Made by a program: the position numbers and the translations under genes
Assembly (NCBI GenBank): GCA_964541895.1
Contig: CAZISM010000008.1
Coordinates: 21,626 to 85,625 of the forward strand
Source of the DNA: CAZISM01 sp964541895
Lineage (GTDB): Bacteria > Zhuqueibacterota > Zhuqueibacteria > Residuimicrobiales > Residuimicrobiaceae
DNA length: 64,000 bases
Reading direction: 5' to 3'
The notes under the pieces: model-generated
Database searches by the model: none
What the model was told of the DNA's origin: nothing
What the model saw: the letters and a program-made list of their open reading frames with translations, nothing else
Shown: one piece after another, positions 45,082 to 54,758 of the stretch
How positions within the stretch are numbered: the stretch's first letter is position 1
Layout: each line of letters starts with the position of its first letter

Positions 45082-48000
45082 ATGACGCTTGCAAATAAAA
45101 TATCCGGTCTCTTTTGCGGTCTATTTTTTTCCGCTGTCGCCATAGTGTCCGCCCAGCCGGCCGTGCCCGGGAATCGGGTCGATTTTCGCCAGGTCACCAC
45201 GCATCCGGACGTGGATTTGTCACCGCGGTTGTCACCGGACGGCAAATGGCTGGCCTATGTGTCGCGGCAAACCTACAATTTTGATATCTGGATCCAGTCC
45301 AGCGGCGGCGGCCGCGCCCGCCAGATCACGCTTAACAAGGCGGATGATTTTTATCCGGTCTGGTTTCCGGACGGCAAGGCCCTGGCTTTTGTTTCCCACA
45401 GCAGCGATGCCGCCGGCGATATCTATCGCATCCGCTTCAAAGAGGTGGACGGACAGCTCATTCCCAGAGAAGAGCCGCACCGAATCACCTCCTATCTGGG
45501 CTATGACGGCTATCCCACCGTTTCTCCGGATGGTAAAAAGATCGCCTTTGTCTCCAACCGCTCCGGCCGCGATGAAGTCTGGTTCTGGAACGAAACCACC
45601 GCCAAAACCAATCAGCTGACGTTTCTTGGCGGCACGCAACCGGCCTGGAGCTCCAATCAGGAATTGATCGCGTTCACCTCGTTTCGTGCCGATTCCAGTG
45701 ACAACGGCGATATCTATCTGATGAATCTTTCCGGGCCCAAACCCGCAGCCCCTTCTGCCCTGTGGGACGAGCGGGAGTTGCCGGTGTATCGCATTACCAC
45801 CGGCGTGGCGGTGGACGGATTTCCCGCCTGGTCCAAAAATGCGGATCGCCTGGCGTTTTTGCGATTCAACGACGATACCAACCATGACGGCTTGGTCACC
45901 CCGGCGGACCGCGGCTGTCTGTGGGCGGCGGATGTTTTCCCCTTCCCGCAAAACGCAGCCACCCTGTTCGCGAAACCGCTGCTGGCCGAGTCGTTCAATC
46001 CTTTGCTGGTGCGGGCCGCCATGGCCCTGACCTCCGGCGCCGAGCAGGTTATGCAACCCTGGTATGGCGCTGATCGGCGTGTCTATTTCACCTCCGACCG
46101 CGGCGGCAATCTCGATATCTGGTCGGTGCCGGACAGCGGCATGGTGAAAAAGATGAGCAATGCAACGGCACAGCGTGCGCTGGCGGACGAGGTGTTCCCC
46201 CTGGCATCCCGGTTTACGCGGCAGCAGCGGGGTCCGCTCTTTCTCGCCTACCGACAGCAGCCGGTGGATGAAGCCGATTATAAAAGATTGTGTGAGCGGC
46301 GGTTGGCGTTCGAGCGGGTGCTGGACTATTGCAGCGACGATGCGGCGCTCAGCGCCGAAGCCCTGTATGAGATCGGTTTGTGCCATTTGTATCTGGGCCG
46401 CCCGGCCAAAGCGCTCACCTACTGGCATTGGCTTCTGACCAGCCACAAACAGCAGCGCGAGATGTGCGCTTATACCGAGCTCGCCCTCCTGGGCTTGCAG
46501 GTGCAGGGAGAGGTGAGCCATCCCCGGACGCTGACGCGGGTGCGCACTCAGCTGGACAGTCTGATCCGCGTCTATGGCGATCAACCGCAGCCGGCCAGCG
46601 AGGCGCAGATCACCATCGGCGATCTCTATTTTCATGCCGGCGATTTCCAGCGGGCGTTTCGCGAGTACAGCAGGGTTCAGAAAGAGTACGCTTCGCAGCG
46701 GGACGCCTGCGCCCAGAGCCAACTCAAGATGGGCGATGTGTTTCAGCGTTACGCCACCCGCGATGAAGTGATCCGCACCTACCTGAGCGTGATCGAAAAC
46801 TATCCTGAGCAGCGGCAATGGATGCAACCGGCGCGCGATCGCATTCTGGAGCTGCTCACGCGCGATGTCCGCAACGATGACGAACGCATCAGCCGCTATC
46901 GCGAAATTGTCGGCCAGTACAGCCGTTTTGCCTTGTTGGCTGCCGCCGCGCAACTGCGTATCGCCGACCAGCTCTACCAGAACGGCGAGTATCGCGCCGC
47001 CATCCGGGAATACGAGCTGGTCGAATCACTGTTTCCGGCGCTGACGGAGGAGGTGTTCGCCAGCCAGATGGCCAGCAGCCGCGCTTATCTGAAGCTCGGC
47101 GAAAACCTGGCTGCGTTTTCCCAGCTGCAAACGCTTTATGAAACGTACACCTCCAGCCGGCCTGACCTGGCGGAGCAGACGCGGGCGGCGCTGTTGTCCG
47201 CGCTGCTGGCCTCTGCGGATCAGCTGAAAGACAGCCGCGATTATGAACTGGCGTTGACGCGTTACCGGCTGGCGCGCGACTATGACCTGCGCAACCTGCA
47301 TGCCCATCGCGGTTATATCGAATGTATGTATTATTTGAAGCAGATCCATAACGCCGAAGTCGAATACGATGCGCTCAACCGCAAACATCCCCGTGACAAC
47401 GTGCTGACCTATGCGTTGGGCCTGGTCTATTCCTACTGCGGCACCGAGCGCGCCGAACTGTACGGCGAGGCGGACGGCCTGGACCCGGAGTACCTGGTGC
47501 ACAAGTCCAGCGCCACCATCGCCCGGGCGCTCTCCTACGATTACACCATGGTGCAGGCCTATCTCACCATCAGCTACAATTATGAAATGATGGAGAATTA
47601 CGAAGGGCGCCGTCGCGCCAAACCAAAGCCGTGGTATAAAAAATTTTACAACACCGTCACAGCGCCGCTGGTGACCCTGTACCGCACCCTGACGTTTTAT
47701 GAAGAGAGCCGGCCCAAACCCTACTATGAACGGGCCATTCACGAGCTCAACAAAGCGATCGTGCTCAATGATGAGAGCAAGGATCCCTATCTCGAAGCCG
47801 GCCTGGCCCTCAACCTGGCCAACAACTATTACAATCTCGGTGAATTCGGTTTTGCCAAAGCGTACGAGTTCTATCACATCAAGCTGAAATACGATTCCAC
47901 CTTTAATGATCCGAGACGGGAAGCGCTGATCTATGAACATATGGGCCATTGCGCTCTTGTCACCGAAGATGTGGAGCGGGGCCCGCGCTACCTGCAGCGC

Positions 48001-51000
48001 GCCATCAGCCGCTACCAGGCCATGGGCAAGGAGGAGTCGGTCCGCATCAACACCAAACGGCTGGCGCTGTTATACGAAATCGCACACCAGTACGATCGCG
48101 CCATCGATCAGTACCAGGCGGCGGCCGAGATGGAGCAGCGCTCCCGACGTTATGACGATCTGATGCGCAGCTATCGCAGCATCGCCTATAATTATCTGCA
48201 GTTGGGAGAACCGCGGGATGCCATGCACTGGGCCAACCGCGCCCTGGCGCTGATCGATCAGGGCCAGGTCAAAATGGTCAAGACCAAAGCCAATCGCGTC
48301 CAGATCGGATTTTTCGGTTTGTACGTGCCGGTGCCGTTCGTCAATCTCAGCAGCGCTTTTACCCGTTTTACCACAGCGGATGAGAAAGCGCTGCTGTTCA
48401 CCATTATCGGCGAGAGCTGGGAACAGCTGAAGGATTTTGATCAGGCCATCCGTTTTCTGGAAAAAAAGATCGCCCTGTATCGCGAACGAAGCGATCGCTG
48501 GTCGGAATCCATTTTCCTCAACAATGTGGGTTATCTCTACTATTTGAAAGGCGATCCCCGACAGGCGGCCTCTTTTTTCAAGCGATCGCTGGAACTGTCG
48601 GAAAAGGAGGGCATCACCCAGGGCATCGTTCTCAACAGCCTGTCGCTGGGCCGGCTGACGACCGGTCGCCTGCGCGCCCAGCAGTTGCAGCCGGCGGCGA
48701 TCGCGATGGACGCCCGCGAACGGCAGGCGGAGATAGAGCTGGCGGCTGAAAAAATCAACCTGGCGTTGCGGCATCTGGATCAATCGCTGGCCGTCTATGC
48801 GCGCACCCGCTGCCAACTGCTGTTGCTTCTGGCCGAGCTGGCCATGGCTGATTCCGCTGCGCCGGATCAGGCTGCGGCTGGGCAGATTGCCGCCTCGTTT
48901 CAATTTCTGCACAACAGCAGCGATGCCCGCGCCTATCTGGAGGAAGCGCTGCAGGTGAGCCGGGAACAGTACCTGCATCCTGAAGAAACCCAAACCACCT
49001 TTGCGTTGGCCGACCTGTTCGCGCGGCTGGGTGACCTGGCCGATTCCTACCGGTATGCCCAACGCAGCCGCAAACTGGCGCTGCGTTTCGGCGTATACGA
49101 TGTGGTGTGGCAGGCGGATGTGCTCATCGGCGACCTGATCGATCGCATGAGCCCGGCCGATCGGCGTTCGCTTCTGGTTCAGCTGGATCCTCTGGAATGC
49201 TACCAGGAAGCGATCGCCGTGATGGAGGCGCACCCGCAAACCCGCAAGGGGCTGGAGGCGGCCTCCCAGCGCCTCTCACAGCGGATACCGTATCAACGCG
49301 CGTTTGCTTATCTGCTGCGGCTCGGCGATGTGGAGGGAGCTCTGGCCTTTGCAGAGCGAATGCGCGCCAAAGCCTATTATGATCTGGTGCAGTCGGAAGA
49401 GATCGAGCTGCGCAAAGAACGTCACAAAGTATTTTTTGGCAACGCCCGGTTTCTGCACAATCAGCTGAAAAAGCTGGAAGCCGATCTGATGGCCGGTCGA
49501 CAGAACGACCAGATCACGGCGCGCCAGATCAAAGAGTGGGAGCAGAAACAGAGCGAGTACAACAGCGAATTTGAAGCTATTCTCAAACAGGTGCGTCAGG
49601 AAGTGCCGGAGCTGGAAACCCTGATCCGGATCAAACCGGTGGCTGTGCCGGATCTGCAGAAAAAGCTGCGGCCCAAAGATGTTCTCTACTTTTACGCGCT
49701 CGGCGACAGCGCCGGCGTCTGGCGCATCACCGGTCAGGCTATCACCTATAACTCTCTGCCGCTTTCTCTGCTGGACCTGGCACCACTGTTGCAGGCGTAT
49801 AACGGACAAGCACATTCGGCAACGGCCGACAGCACGCCCCTCCTGCGCCGGTTGCTGGCTCCGGTCGTGGCACAGACCATGCCCGAGCAGCATATCGTCA
49901 TCGCGGCGGATGAAGAGCTGATGCTGCTGCCCTGGGCGGGTTGGCTGCATCGGCAGGCGAACCTGGCTAATGACGTTTCGGTGGTTTCCAGTCTTACGGC
50001 GTACCAGGAAGCGCTGCAGAAACGACGCCTGCCCGGCATCCGCCTGTACGCGGCGGATGATCGAGCCATCACCGATGCCCTGGCAACGCAAGAGTATGCT
50101 CTGCTCTATCCGGTGCCGGGGCAAATGGAAAACAGTTTTGCCGGCCAGATGGCGGCCATGGCGCTGGCGGATATTGTGCATCTGCGCGTGGAGAGCGACT
50201 GGCGCGGTCTTGACCCGCTGCAATCACGATTCGGCTTTACCATTCCGCGATCGGCACCGGCCCAGTTCTCGGTCAAGCAACTGTACCAGGTGAACCTGGC
50301 GGCCAGCCTGCTGTCGTTGACCAATCGACGCACGCAGACGCCGCTGCAGGAGCCGGCTTCGGTGCTGGCTCTGGAGCGCAGTGCGCTCTACAGCGGCACC
50401 GCCGCAGTTCTGCTGTCTCTCTGGCCAGGGACGCTGGAACAGGACCGAACTTTTTTCACGGCCTTTTATGCCCATCTGAAATCCATGCCGCCGGCGGCGG
50501 CCCTGGCCGCCACCCAGCATGCCCTGCGTGACTCGATGAATATCGACCGATTTCAGCTCTATGGTTTCGGCGGCATGAGCACGGATGAAGAGATTCATTA
50601 TGCCGAAGAGGGCTTTGAAACCAAAGTGCGCCGCGGCCACAGCGCCTTTGACATGGGCGACTGGAGCGAAGCCATACAGGCCTACGAAGAGGCGCTGCAG
50701 ATGGCGGAAAAACAGCACAACAGCGCCAGCCGGGCCATGCTGAACGACCGCCTTCTCGAGAGCGCCGTGAACGGCCGTTTGTGGGCCAAAGCCATTGAGG
50801 TGCAGAGCCGGATCCTGCACAGCGCCGAGGAGGCCAACGATCTGGACGCCATGGCAACCGCATATAACAATCTATCCTACTTTTATACCCAAAACAGGGA
50901 ATTCGAGCAGGGGATCGCCTACAAGAACCGGTTTTTTGCCATGGCGCAAAAGTACGGCTTGAAAGAGGAAGAGGCCGCGGCATTGCGTGACATGGCTCTG

Positions 51001-53481
51001 ATTTACGAGCGCGGCGGTAATGCAAAGCAGGCGATGGCGTTGTATCAACAGGCTTTGGAGAAATATCAAACCCTGACCAGTGTAAAACATGTGGCCATGT
51101 GTTTGCGCGATTTGGGGCGCATAGAATTCCTTTATCTCGACCACTATCCGGCGGCCCTGGCCCATCAGCAGGAAGCCCTGCGTCTGCTGCCGGTGGAGCC
51201 GGCCACGGCAGCCGATCGCATCGACATGCTGCAGAACCTGGGATTGATTTATGAGCGCATGGGTCTGTATGATCCGGCGCTGACCGCCCAAACCGAGGCG
51301 TTGACGCTGGCGCTAAACTTGAAGAACGAAAAGCTGCAGGGGTTGAGTCGCCAGTATATGGCCAATCTGTACTGGAAAATGGGTGACTATTACAATGCCT
51401 TGCAGCAACAACAGTCGGCAGAGACCATTTTTAACGCTCTTCACGACGACAAATTGCGCCAGGTCGCACTGGCTACCCGCGGATTGCTGGCGCTGAGTCT
51501 GGGTATGCCGGAAGAGGCATTGCGTCATGAACAGGCCGCTTTGGAGCTGGCCATAGCCAATGACGACCGCCAGGATCAATCCACTATTTATAAAAACCTG
51601 GCCACCATCAACCGCACGCAGAAAAAGTATGAAACAGCTTTGGCGCAACTGGAGCAGGCGGCGCGGCTGGATTCCAGTTTGAATTCCAGGCGCGGCATGG
51701 CCTATAACCTGCGCAATCTGGCGGCGCTGCATCTGGACCGGCAAGAGACCGCTGCAGCGAAGGCTTTGGCCCATGATGCCTTGCGGGTCAGTATCGAGTT
51801 ACAGGACCTGCGCAATCAGGCGCAGAGCAGTCTGGTGCTGGCCAAAGCCTGGCGCGCTCTCGGCGCCGCTGATTCGTGCTCCCACTATCTCGAGCAGGCG
51901 TTCACGATTGCCGAACGAGCGCTCATGCCGGAGATCGCCTGGCGTGCCCTGCAGGAACGCGCGCAGCTGTCGCTGGACGAAAAAAATTCCGCCCAGGCGG
52001 TGGAATCGCTGTTTCAGGCCATCGGGATCATCGAGTCCATGCGCAGCCGCATTAAAGTGGAGGATCACAGCGCCGGCTTTATGGATGACAAGCTGTATGT
52101 GTACGATCAGCTGGTTGTCCTGCTGCTGGATCAAAACAGATATACGGAAGCCTGGCAAGTGACCGAACGGGCCCGGAGCCGGCGTTTTCTCGATCTGCTC
52201 GGTAATCGCCGCGTGCGCCTGGGCCGCAGCCAGGATAACCGCCTGTTGGTGAGAAAAGACAGCCTGCAGAGTCTGTTGCAGCAGGCGGAGAGCGAACTGG
52301 TTTTTCAGATGAGTCAAACCGATTCTGTGCCGGCCGGCGTCAGAGCCGATGCCGAAACGCGGGTGCGTTCTTTGCGCGCCGATCTGAGCGACCTGCTTCG
52401 CGCCATGGCCGCCCAGAATCCGCAGCTGGCCGAACTGGTGCAGGTGGCGCCGCCGGAGGTAGCGCAGGTGCAAAAAGCGCTGAGCGACCGCACCGCCATG
52501 CTGATCTATCATCAAATGAAGGAGCGGTTGATCGTATTTTATGTCGATTCGGCATCATGCAATTCGGCAACGCTGGCGTTGAGCGATTCGTTGCTCAGCC
52601 ACCAGGTGGAAACACTGCGCAAAGGCTTGCAGCGACAACTTGCCATTCAGGAGTCAGCGGCGGAATTGTATCAGGAACTGATCAAGCCGTTTGAGGTCGA
52701 ACTGGCGTCGGTCCGTCATATCGTCATCGTGCCGTCCAACAGCCTGCATTACCTGCCCTTTAATGTTTTGCAGGATGCCGGCGGCGACTACATGGGATTG
52801 CGCTGGTCATTGTCGCTGGCGCCCAGCAGCAGCGTCTGGCTGCACTGCCTGCGGCAGGGTGGCAGGCCGGCAACGGAGCAGGTGCGCCAGTTTAAAGTGA
52901 CGGCGTTCGGCAATCCGTCACTGGGCGACAGCAAATGGGACCTGCCCTTTGCCGCCCGGGAGGTCAGGAGCCTGCAGCGCTACTTTCCAACCGTGCAATC
53001 CTATTTAAACGCCAGGGCCACCGAAACAGCGGTCAAACAGCAGGCCTTGTCGCCGTTGCTGTTGTTCAGCTGCCATGGCGAATACGACAGCCGCCATCCG
53101 CTGATGTCGGCGCTGCTGCTGACCGGTGACAAGCAACAGGACGGCCGGTTGAGCGCCCATGAAATCATGGGGCTGGATTTAAACGCCTACCTGACCGTCG
53201 TCAGCGCCTGCGAGACGGGCCTGGGCACCGTACGCAGCGGCGATGAGGTGGAGGGATTGGTGCGCAGTTTCATCCTCGCCGGCAGCTCGTCGGTAGTGAC
53301 CAGTTTGTGGAAAGTGGATGATTTGGCAACAGCAGTCCTCATCAAGCGTCTGTTCCGTTATCTGGCCGAGGGCGACAGCAGAGCGGAAGCGTTACGAAAA
53401 GCACAACGGGTCGTTTTTACAGAAATCAACCCCTATCCCTCCTACTGGGCGGGATTCCATATCACAGGAGATTTTCGCTGA
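45082..53481 (+). CDS. Giant exported PD40-TPR-CHAT-TPR-CHAT protein
   Basis: A 2799-residue protein beginning with a signal peptide (about 1-25, VSAQP). Residues about 35-370 form a TolB/PD40 beta-propeller with repeats such as RLSPDGKWLAYVS, TVSPDGKKIAFVSNRSG and YFTSDRGGNLDIWSV. Residues about 400-1450 are TPRs. Residues about 1527-1830 have a CHAT-like fold but lack catalytic residues: IVHLRVES has Glu1704 where the His should be, and SLTN has Thr1747 where Cys is expected. TPRs resume at about 1840-2320. The C-terminal CHAT domain (about 2460-2799) is intact: FSCHGEYD gives His2665 and VSACETGLG gives Cys2710. CHAT domains are caspase/separase-like proteases; most known ones are cytoplasmic, so export is unusual. 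No Shine-Dalgarno is seen before the ATG. glgC1 starts 2 bases after the stop. Confidence 0.88.
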   Translation: MTLANKISGLFCGLFFSAVAIVSAQPAVPGNRVDFRQVTTHPDVDLSPRLSPDGKWLAYVSRQTYNFDIWIQSSGGGRARQITLNKADDFYPVWFPDGKALAFVSHSSDAAGDIYRIRFKEVDGQLIPREEPHRITSYLGYDGYPTVSPDGKKIAFVSNRSGRDEVWFWNETTAKTNQLTFLGGTQPAWSSNQELIAFTSFRADSSDNGDIYLMNLSGPKPAAPSALWDERELPVYRITTGVAVDGFPAWSKNADRLAFLRFNDDTNHDGLVTPADRGCLWAADVFPFPQNAATLFAKPLLAESFNPLLVRAAMALTSGAEQVMQPWYGADRRVYFTSDRGGNLDIWSVPDSGMVKKMSNATAQRALADEVFPLASRFTRQQRGPLFLAYRQQPVDEADYKRLCERRLAFERVLDYCSDDAALSAEALYEIGLCHLYLGRPAKALTYWHWLLTSHKQQREMCAYTELALLGLQVQGEVSHPRTLTRVRTQLDSLIRVYGDQPQPASEAQITIGDLYFHAGDFQRAFREYSRVQKEYASQRDACAQSQLKMGDVFQRYATRDEVIRTYLSVIENYPEQRQWMQPARDRILELLTRDVRNDDERISRYREIVGQYSRFALLAAAAQLRIADQLYQNGEYRAAIREYELVESLFPALTEEVFASQMASSRAYLKLGENLAAFSQLQTLYETYTSSRPDLAEQTRAALLSALLASADQLKDSRDYELALTRYRLARDYDLRNLHAHRGYIECMYYLKQIHNAEVEYDALNRKHPRDNVLTYALGLVYSYCGTERAELYGEADGLDPEYLVHKSSATIARALSYDYTMVQAYLTISYNYEMMENYEGRRRAKPKPWYKKFYNTVTAPLVTLYRTLTFYEESRPKPYYERAIHELNKAIVLNDESKDPYLEAGLALNLANNYYNLGEFGFAKAYEFYHIKLKYDSTFNDPRREALIYEHMGHCALVTEDVERGPRYLQRAISRYQAMGKEESVRINTKRLALLYEIAHQYDRAIDQYQAAAEMEQRSRRYDDLMRSYRSIAYNYLQLGEPRDAMHWANRALALIDQGQVKMVKTKANRVQIGFFGLYVPVPFVNLSSAFTRFTTADEKALLFTIIGESWEQLKDFDQAIRFLEKKIALYRERSDRWSESIFLNNVGYLYYLKGDPRQAASFFKRSLELSEKEGITQGIVLNSLSLGRLTTGRLRAQQLQPAAIAMDARERQAEIELAAEKINLALRHLDQSLAVYARTRCQLLLLLAELAMADSAAPDQAAAGQIAASFQFLHNSSDARAYLEEALQVSREQYLHPEETQTTFALADLFARLGDLADSYRYAQRSRKLALRFGVYDVVWQADVLIGDLIDRMSPADRRSLLVQLDPLECYQEAIAVMEAHPQTRKGLEAASQRLSQRIPYQRAFAYLLRLGDVEGALAFAERMRAKAYYDLVQSEEIELRKERHKVFFGNARFLHNQLKKLEADLMAGRQNDQITARQIKEWEQKQSEYNSEFEAILKQVRQEVPELETLIRIKPVAVPDLQKKLRPKDVLYFYALGDSAGVWRITGQAITYNSLPLSLLDLAPLLQAYNGQAHSATADSTPLLRRLLAPVVAQTMPEQHIVIAADEELMLLPWAGWLHRQANLANDVSVVSSLTAYQEALQKRRLPGIRLYAADDRAITDALATQEYALLYPVPGQMENSFAGQMAAMALADIVHLRVESDWRGLDPLQSRFGFTIPRSAPAQFSVKQLYQVNLAASLLSLTNRRTQTPLQEPASVLALERSALYSGTAAVLLSLWPGTLEQDRTFFTAFYAHLKSMPPAAALAATQHALRDSMNIDRFQLYGFGGMSTDEEIHYAEEGFETKVRRGHSAFDMGDWSEAIQAYEEALQMAEKQHNSASRAMLNDRLLESAVNGRLWAKAIEVQSRILHSAEEANDLDAMATAYNNLSYFYTQNREFEQGIAYKNRFFAMAQKYGLKEEEAAALRDMALIYERGGNAKQAMALYQQALEKYQTLTSVKHVAMCLRDLGRIEFLYLDHYPAALAHQQEALRLLPVEPATAADRIDMLQNLGLIYERMGLYDPALTAQTEALTLALNLKNEKLQGLSRQYMANLYWKMGDYYNALQQQQSAETIFNALHDDKLRQVALATRGLLALSLGMPEEALRHEQAALELAIANDDRQDQSTIYKNLATINRTQKKYETALAQLEQAARLDSSLNSRRGMAYNLRNLAALHLDRQETAAAKALAHDALRVSIELQDLRNQAQSSLVLAKAWRALGAADSCSHYLEQAFTIAERALMPEIAWRALQERAQLSLDEKNSAQAVESLFQAIGIIESMRSRIKVEDHSAGFMDDKLYVYDQLVVLLLDQNRYTEAWQVTERARSRRFLDLLGNRRVRLGRSQDNRLLVRKDSLQSLLQQAESELVFQMSQTDSVPAGVRADAETRVRSLRADLSDLLRAMAAQNPQLAELVQVAPPEVAQVQKALSDRTAMLIYHQMKERLIVFYVDSASCNSATLALSDSLLSHQVETLRKGLQRQLAIQESAAELYQELIKPFEVELASVRHIVIVPSNSLHYLPFNVLQDAGGDYMGLRWSLSLAPSSSVWLHCLRQGGRPATEQVRQFKVTAFGNPSLGDSKWDLPFAAREVRSLQRYFPTVQSYLNARATETAVKQQALSPLLLFSCHGEYDSRHPLMSALLLTGDKQQDGRLSAHEIMGLDLNAYLTVVSACETGLGTVRSGDEVEGLVRSFILAGSSSVVTSLWKVDDLATAVLIKRLFRYLAEGDSRAEALRKAQRVVFTEINPYPSYWAGFHITGDFR

Positions 53482-53483
53482 TC

Positions 53484-54758
53484 ATGAAAAAGACACTAGC
53501 CATGATTCTGGCCGGCGGCCGGGTGGACGAGTTGTCCGTCCTGACGTTGTACCGGCCGAAATCCGCTCTGCCGTTCGGCGGCATGTATCGCGTGATCGAT
53601 TTCCCGCTGAGCAACCTCATGCACTCGGGCATCGAACGAATCGGAATTCTCTCCCAGTATCGTTCCGACTCTCTCATCACGCACATCGGCTCCGGCCGCA
53701 GCTGGGATATGGTCGGCAGCCAGCGCGGCGTGCACCTGTTGCCGCCGATGAAGGGCACGGTCAGTTCCGACTGGTATCGCGGTACGGCGGATGCGGTGTA
53801 TCAAAACAAAGAATTCATTTACCGTCATAATCCAAATTATGTCCTCATTCTTTCCGGCGATCACGTCTACAAAATGGATTATGCCGAGATGATCGCGTTT
53901 CATGAAGAGGTCAAGGCCGATGTGACCGTGGCGTTTGTCAATGCCGAGGGCGACGGCCTGGACCGCTTCGGCCAGGGCGTGATCGAGGACGGCCACAGCA
54001 AAGGCGGACGTTTGCTGCGCTATGTGGAGAAACCGAGCCAGCCGCTCTCGTCCTGGGCCTCCATGACCATCTATCTGTTCAGCCTCTCCGCCCTGCAATA
54101 TGTTCTCGATGAGATGATGAAGCCGCCGGCGACCGAACATTTTGGTCGCGACATCCTGCCGGTGCTGTTGGAGAAGAAGCGGGTGTTTGGCTATAAATTT
54201 CACGGCGCCTGGGCCTATTCGCGCACCATCGATGAATACTGGGCGGCGAACATGAGCCTGCTGCAAACGCCGACGCTGTTTAATATCGATGAGTGGCAGG
54301 TGCGCACCAACCTGGACAACGAGCGGGTGCGGGATAGGGCCCCGGCTATCATCGGCCAGAATGCGCGGGTGGTGCAGAGCCGCATTAACCATGGTTGTGT
54401 GATTCACGGCACGGTGCGCAATTCCATCCTTTTCCCTGGCGTCTGTGTGGAGGAGGGCAGTGTCGTGGAGGATTCCATCCTCATGTACGACAGCTGTGTC
54501 GGCCGCAATGCCCGGCTGCACAAGGTCATCGCCGATGTACAGGTAACGGTCGATCGCGAGGCGGTAGTCGGTGCCGGCCGCAACCTCGGGGCCAACAAAG
54601 AGTATCCGGATCTGTTGAATTCCGGCATCACCATCATCGGCCGCAATACGGTCATCCCCGCAAGTGCCCGGATCGGCGCCAATTGCATCATTTATCCCAA
54701 CAAAACCGCAAAGGATTTTCCGCAACCGACCATGGCGAGCGGGAGGACATTGAAATGA
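53484..54758 (+). CDS. glgC: Glucose-1-phosphate adenylyltransferase paralogue with altered loop
   Basis: GlgC-family nucleotidyltransferase (424 residues) with an N-terminal catalytic Rossmann-like domain and a C-terminal left-handed beta-helix (about 295-410). Family motifs: LPFGGMYRVIDFPLSNLMHS, GTADAVYQN, LSGDHVYKMDY. The glycine-rich loop reads AGGRVDELSVLT where canonical enzymes have AGGxGTRLxxLT, so the conserved Gly and Arg are replaced by Val and Glu. SMTIYLF differs from the sibling's SMGVYVF in the sugar-phosphate region. It may be a regulatory or non-ADP-glucose partner of the next gene. It overlaps the second glgC by 4 bases. Confidence 0.85.
   Translation: MKKTLAMILAGGRVDELSVLTLYRPKSALPFGGMYRVIDFPLSNLMHSGIERIGILSQYRSDSLITHIGSGRSWDMVGSQRGVHLLPPMKGTVSSDWYRGTADAVYQNKEFIYRHNPNYVLILSGDHVYKMDYAEMIAFHEEVKADVTVAFVNAEGDGLDRFGQGVIEDGHSKGGRLLRYVEKPSQPLSSWASMTIYLFSLSALQYVLDEMMKPPATEHFGRDILPVLLEKKRVFGYKFHGAWAYSRTIDEYWAANMSLLQTPTLFNIDEWQVRTNLDNERVRDRAPAIIGQNARVVQSRINHGCVIHGTVRNSILFPGVCVEEGSVVEDSILMYDSCVGRNARLHKVIADVQVTVDREAVVGAGRNLGANKEYPDLLNSGITIIGRNTVIPASARIGANCIIYPNKTAKDFPQPTMASGRTLK

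Noticed and set aside
45082..53481. CHAT protein as part of a CRISPR-linked (Craspase) defence system
   Set aside because: No cas genes or repeats are nearby and the protein carries a signal peptide, so a cytoplasmic CRISPR role is unlikely.
54395..54754. N-terminal extension of the second glgC
   Set aside because: It lies inside the first glgC in another frame and has low-complexity content; the ATG at 54755 has a strong Shine-Dalgarno and starts the canonical fold.
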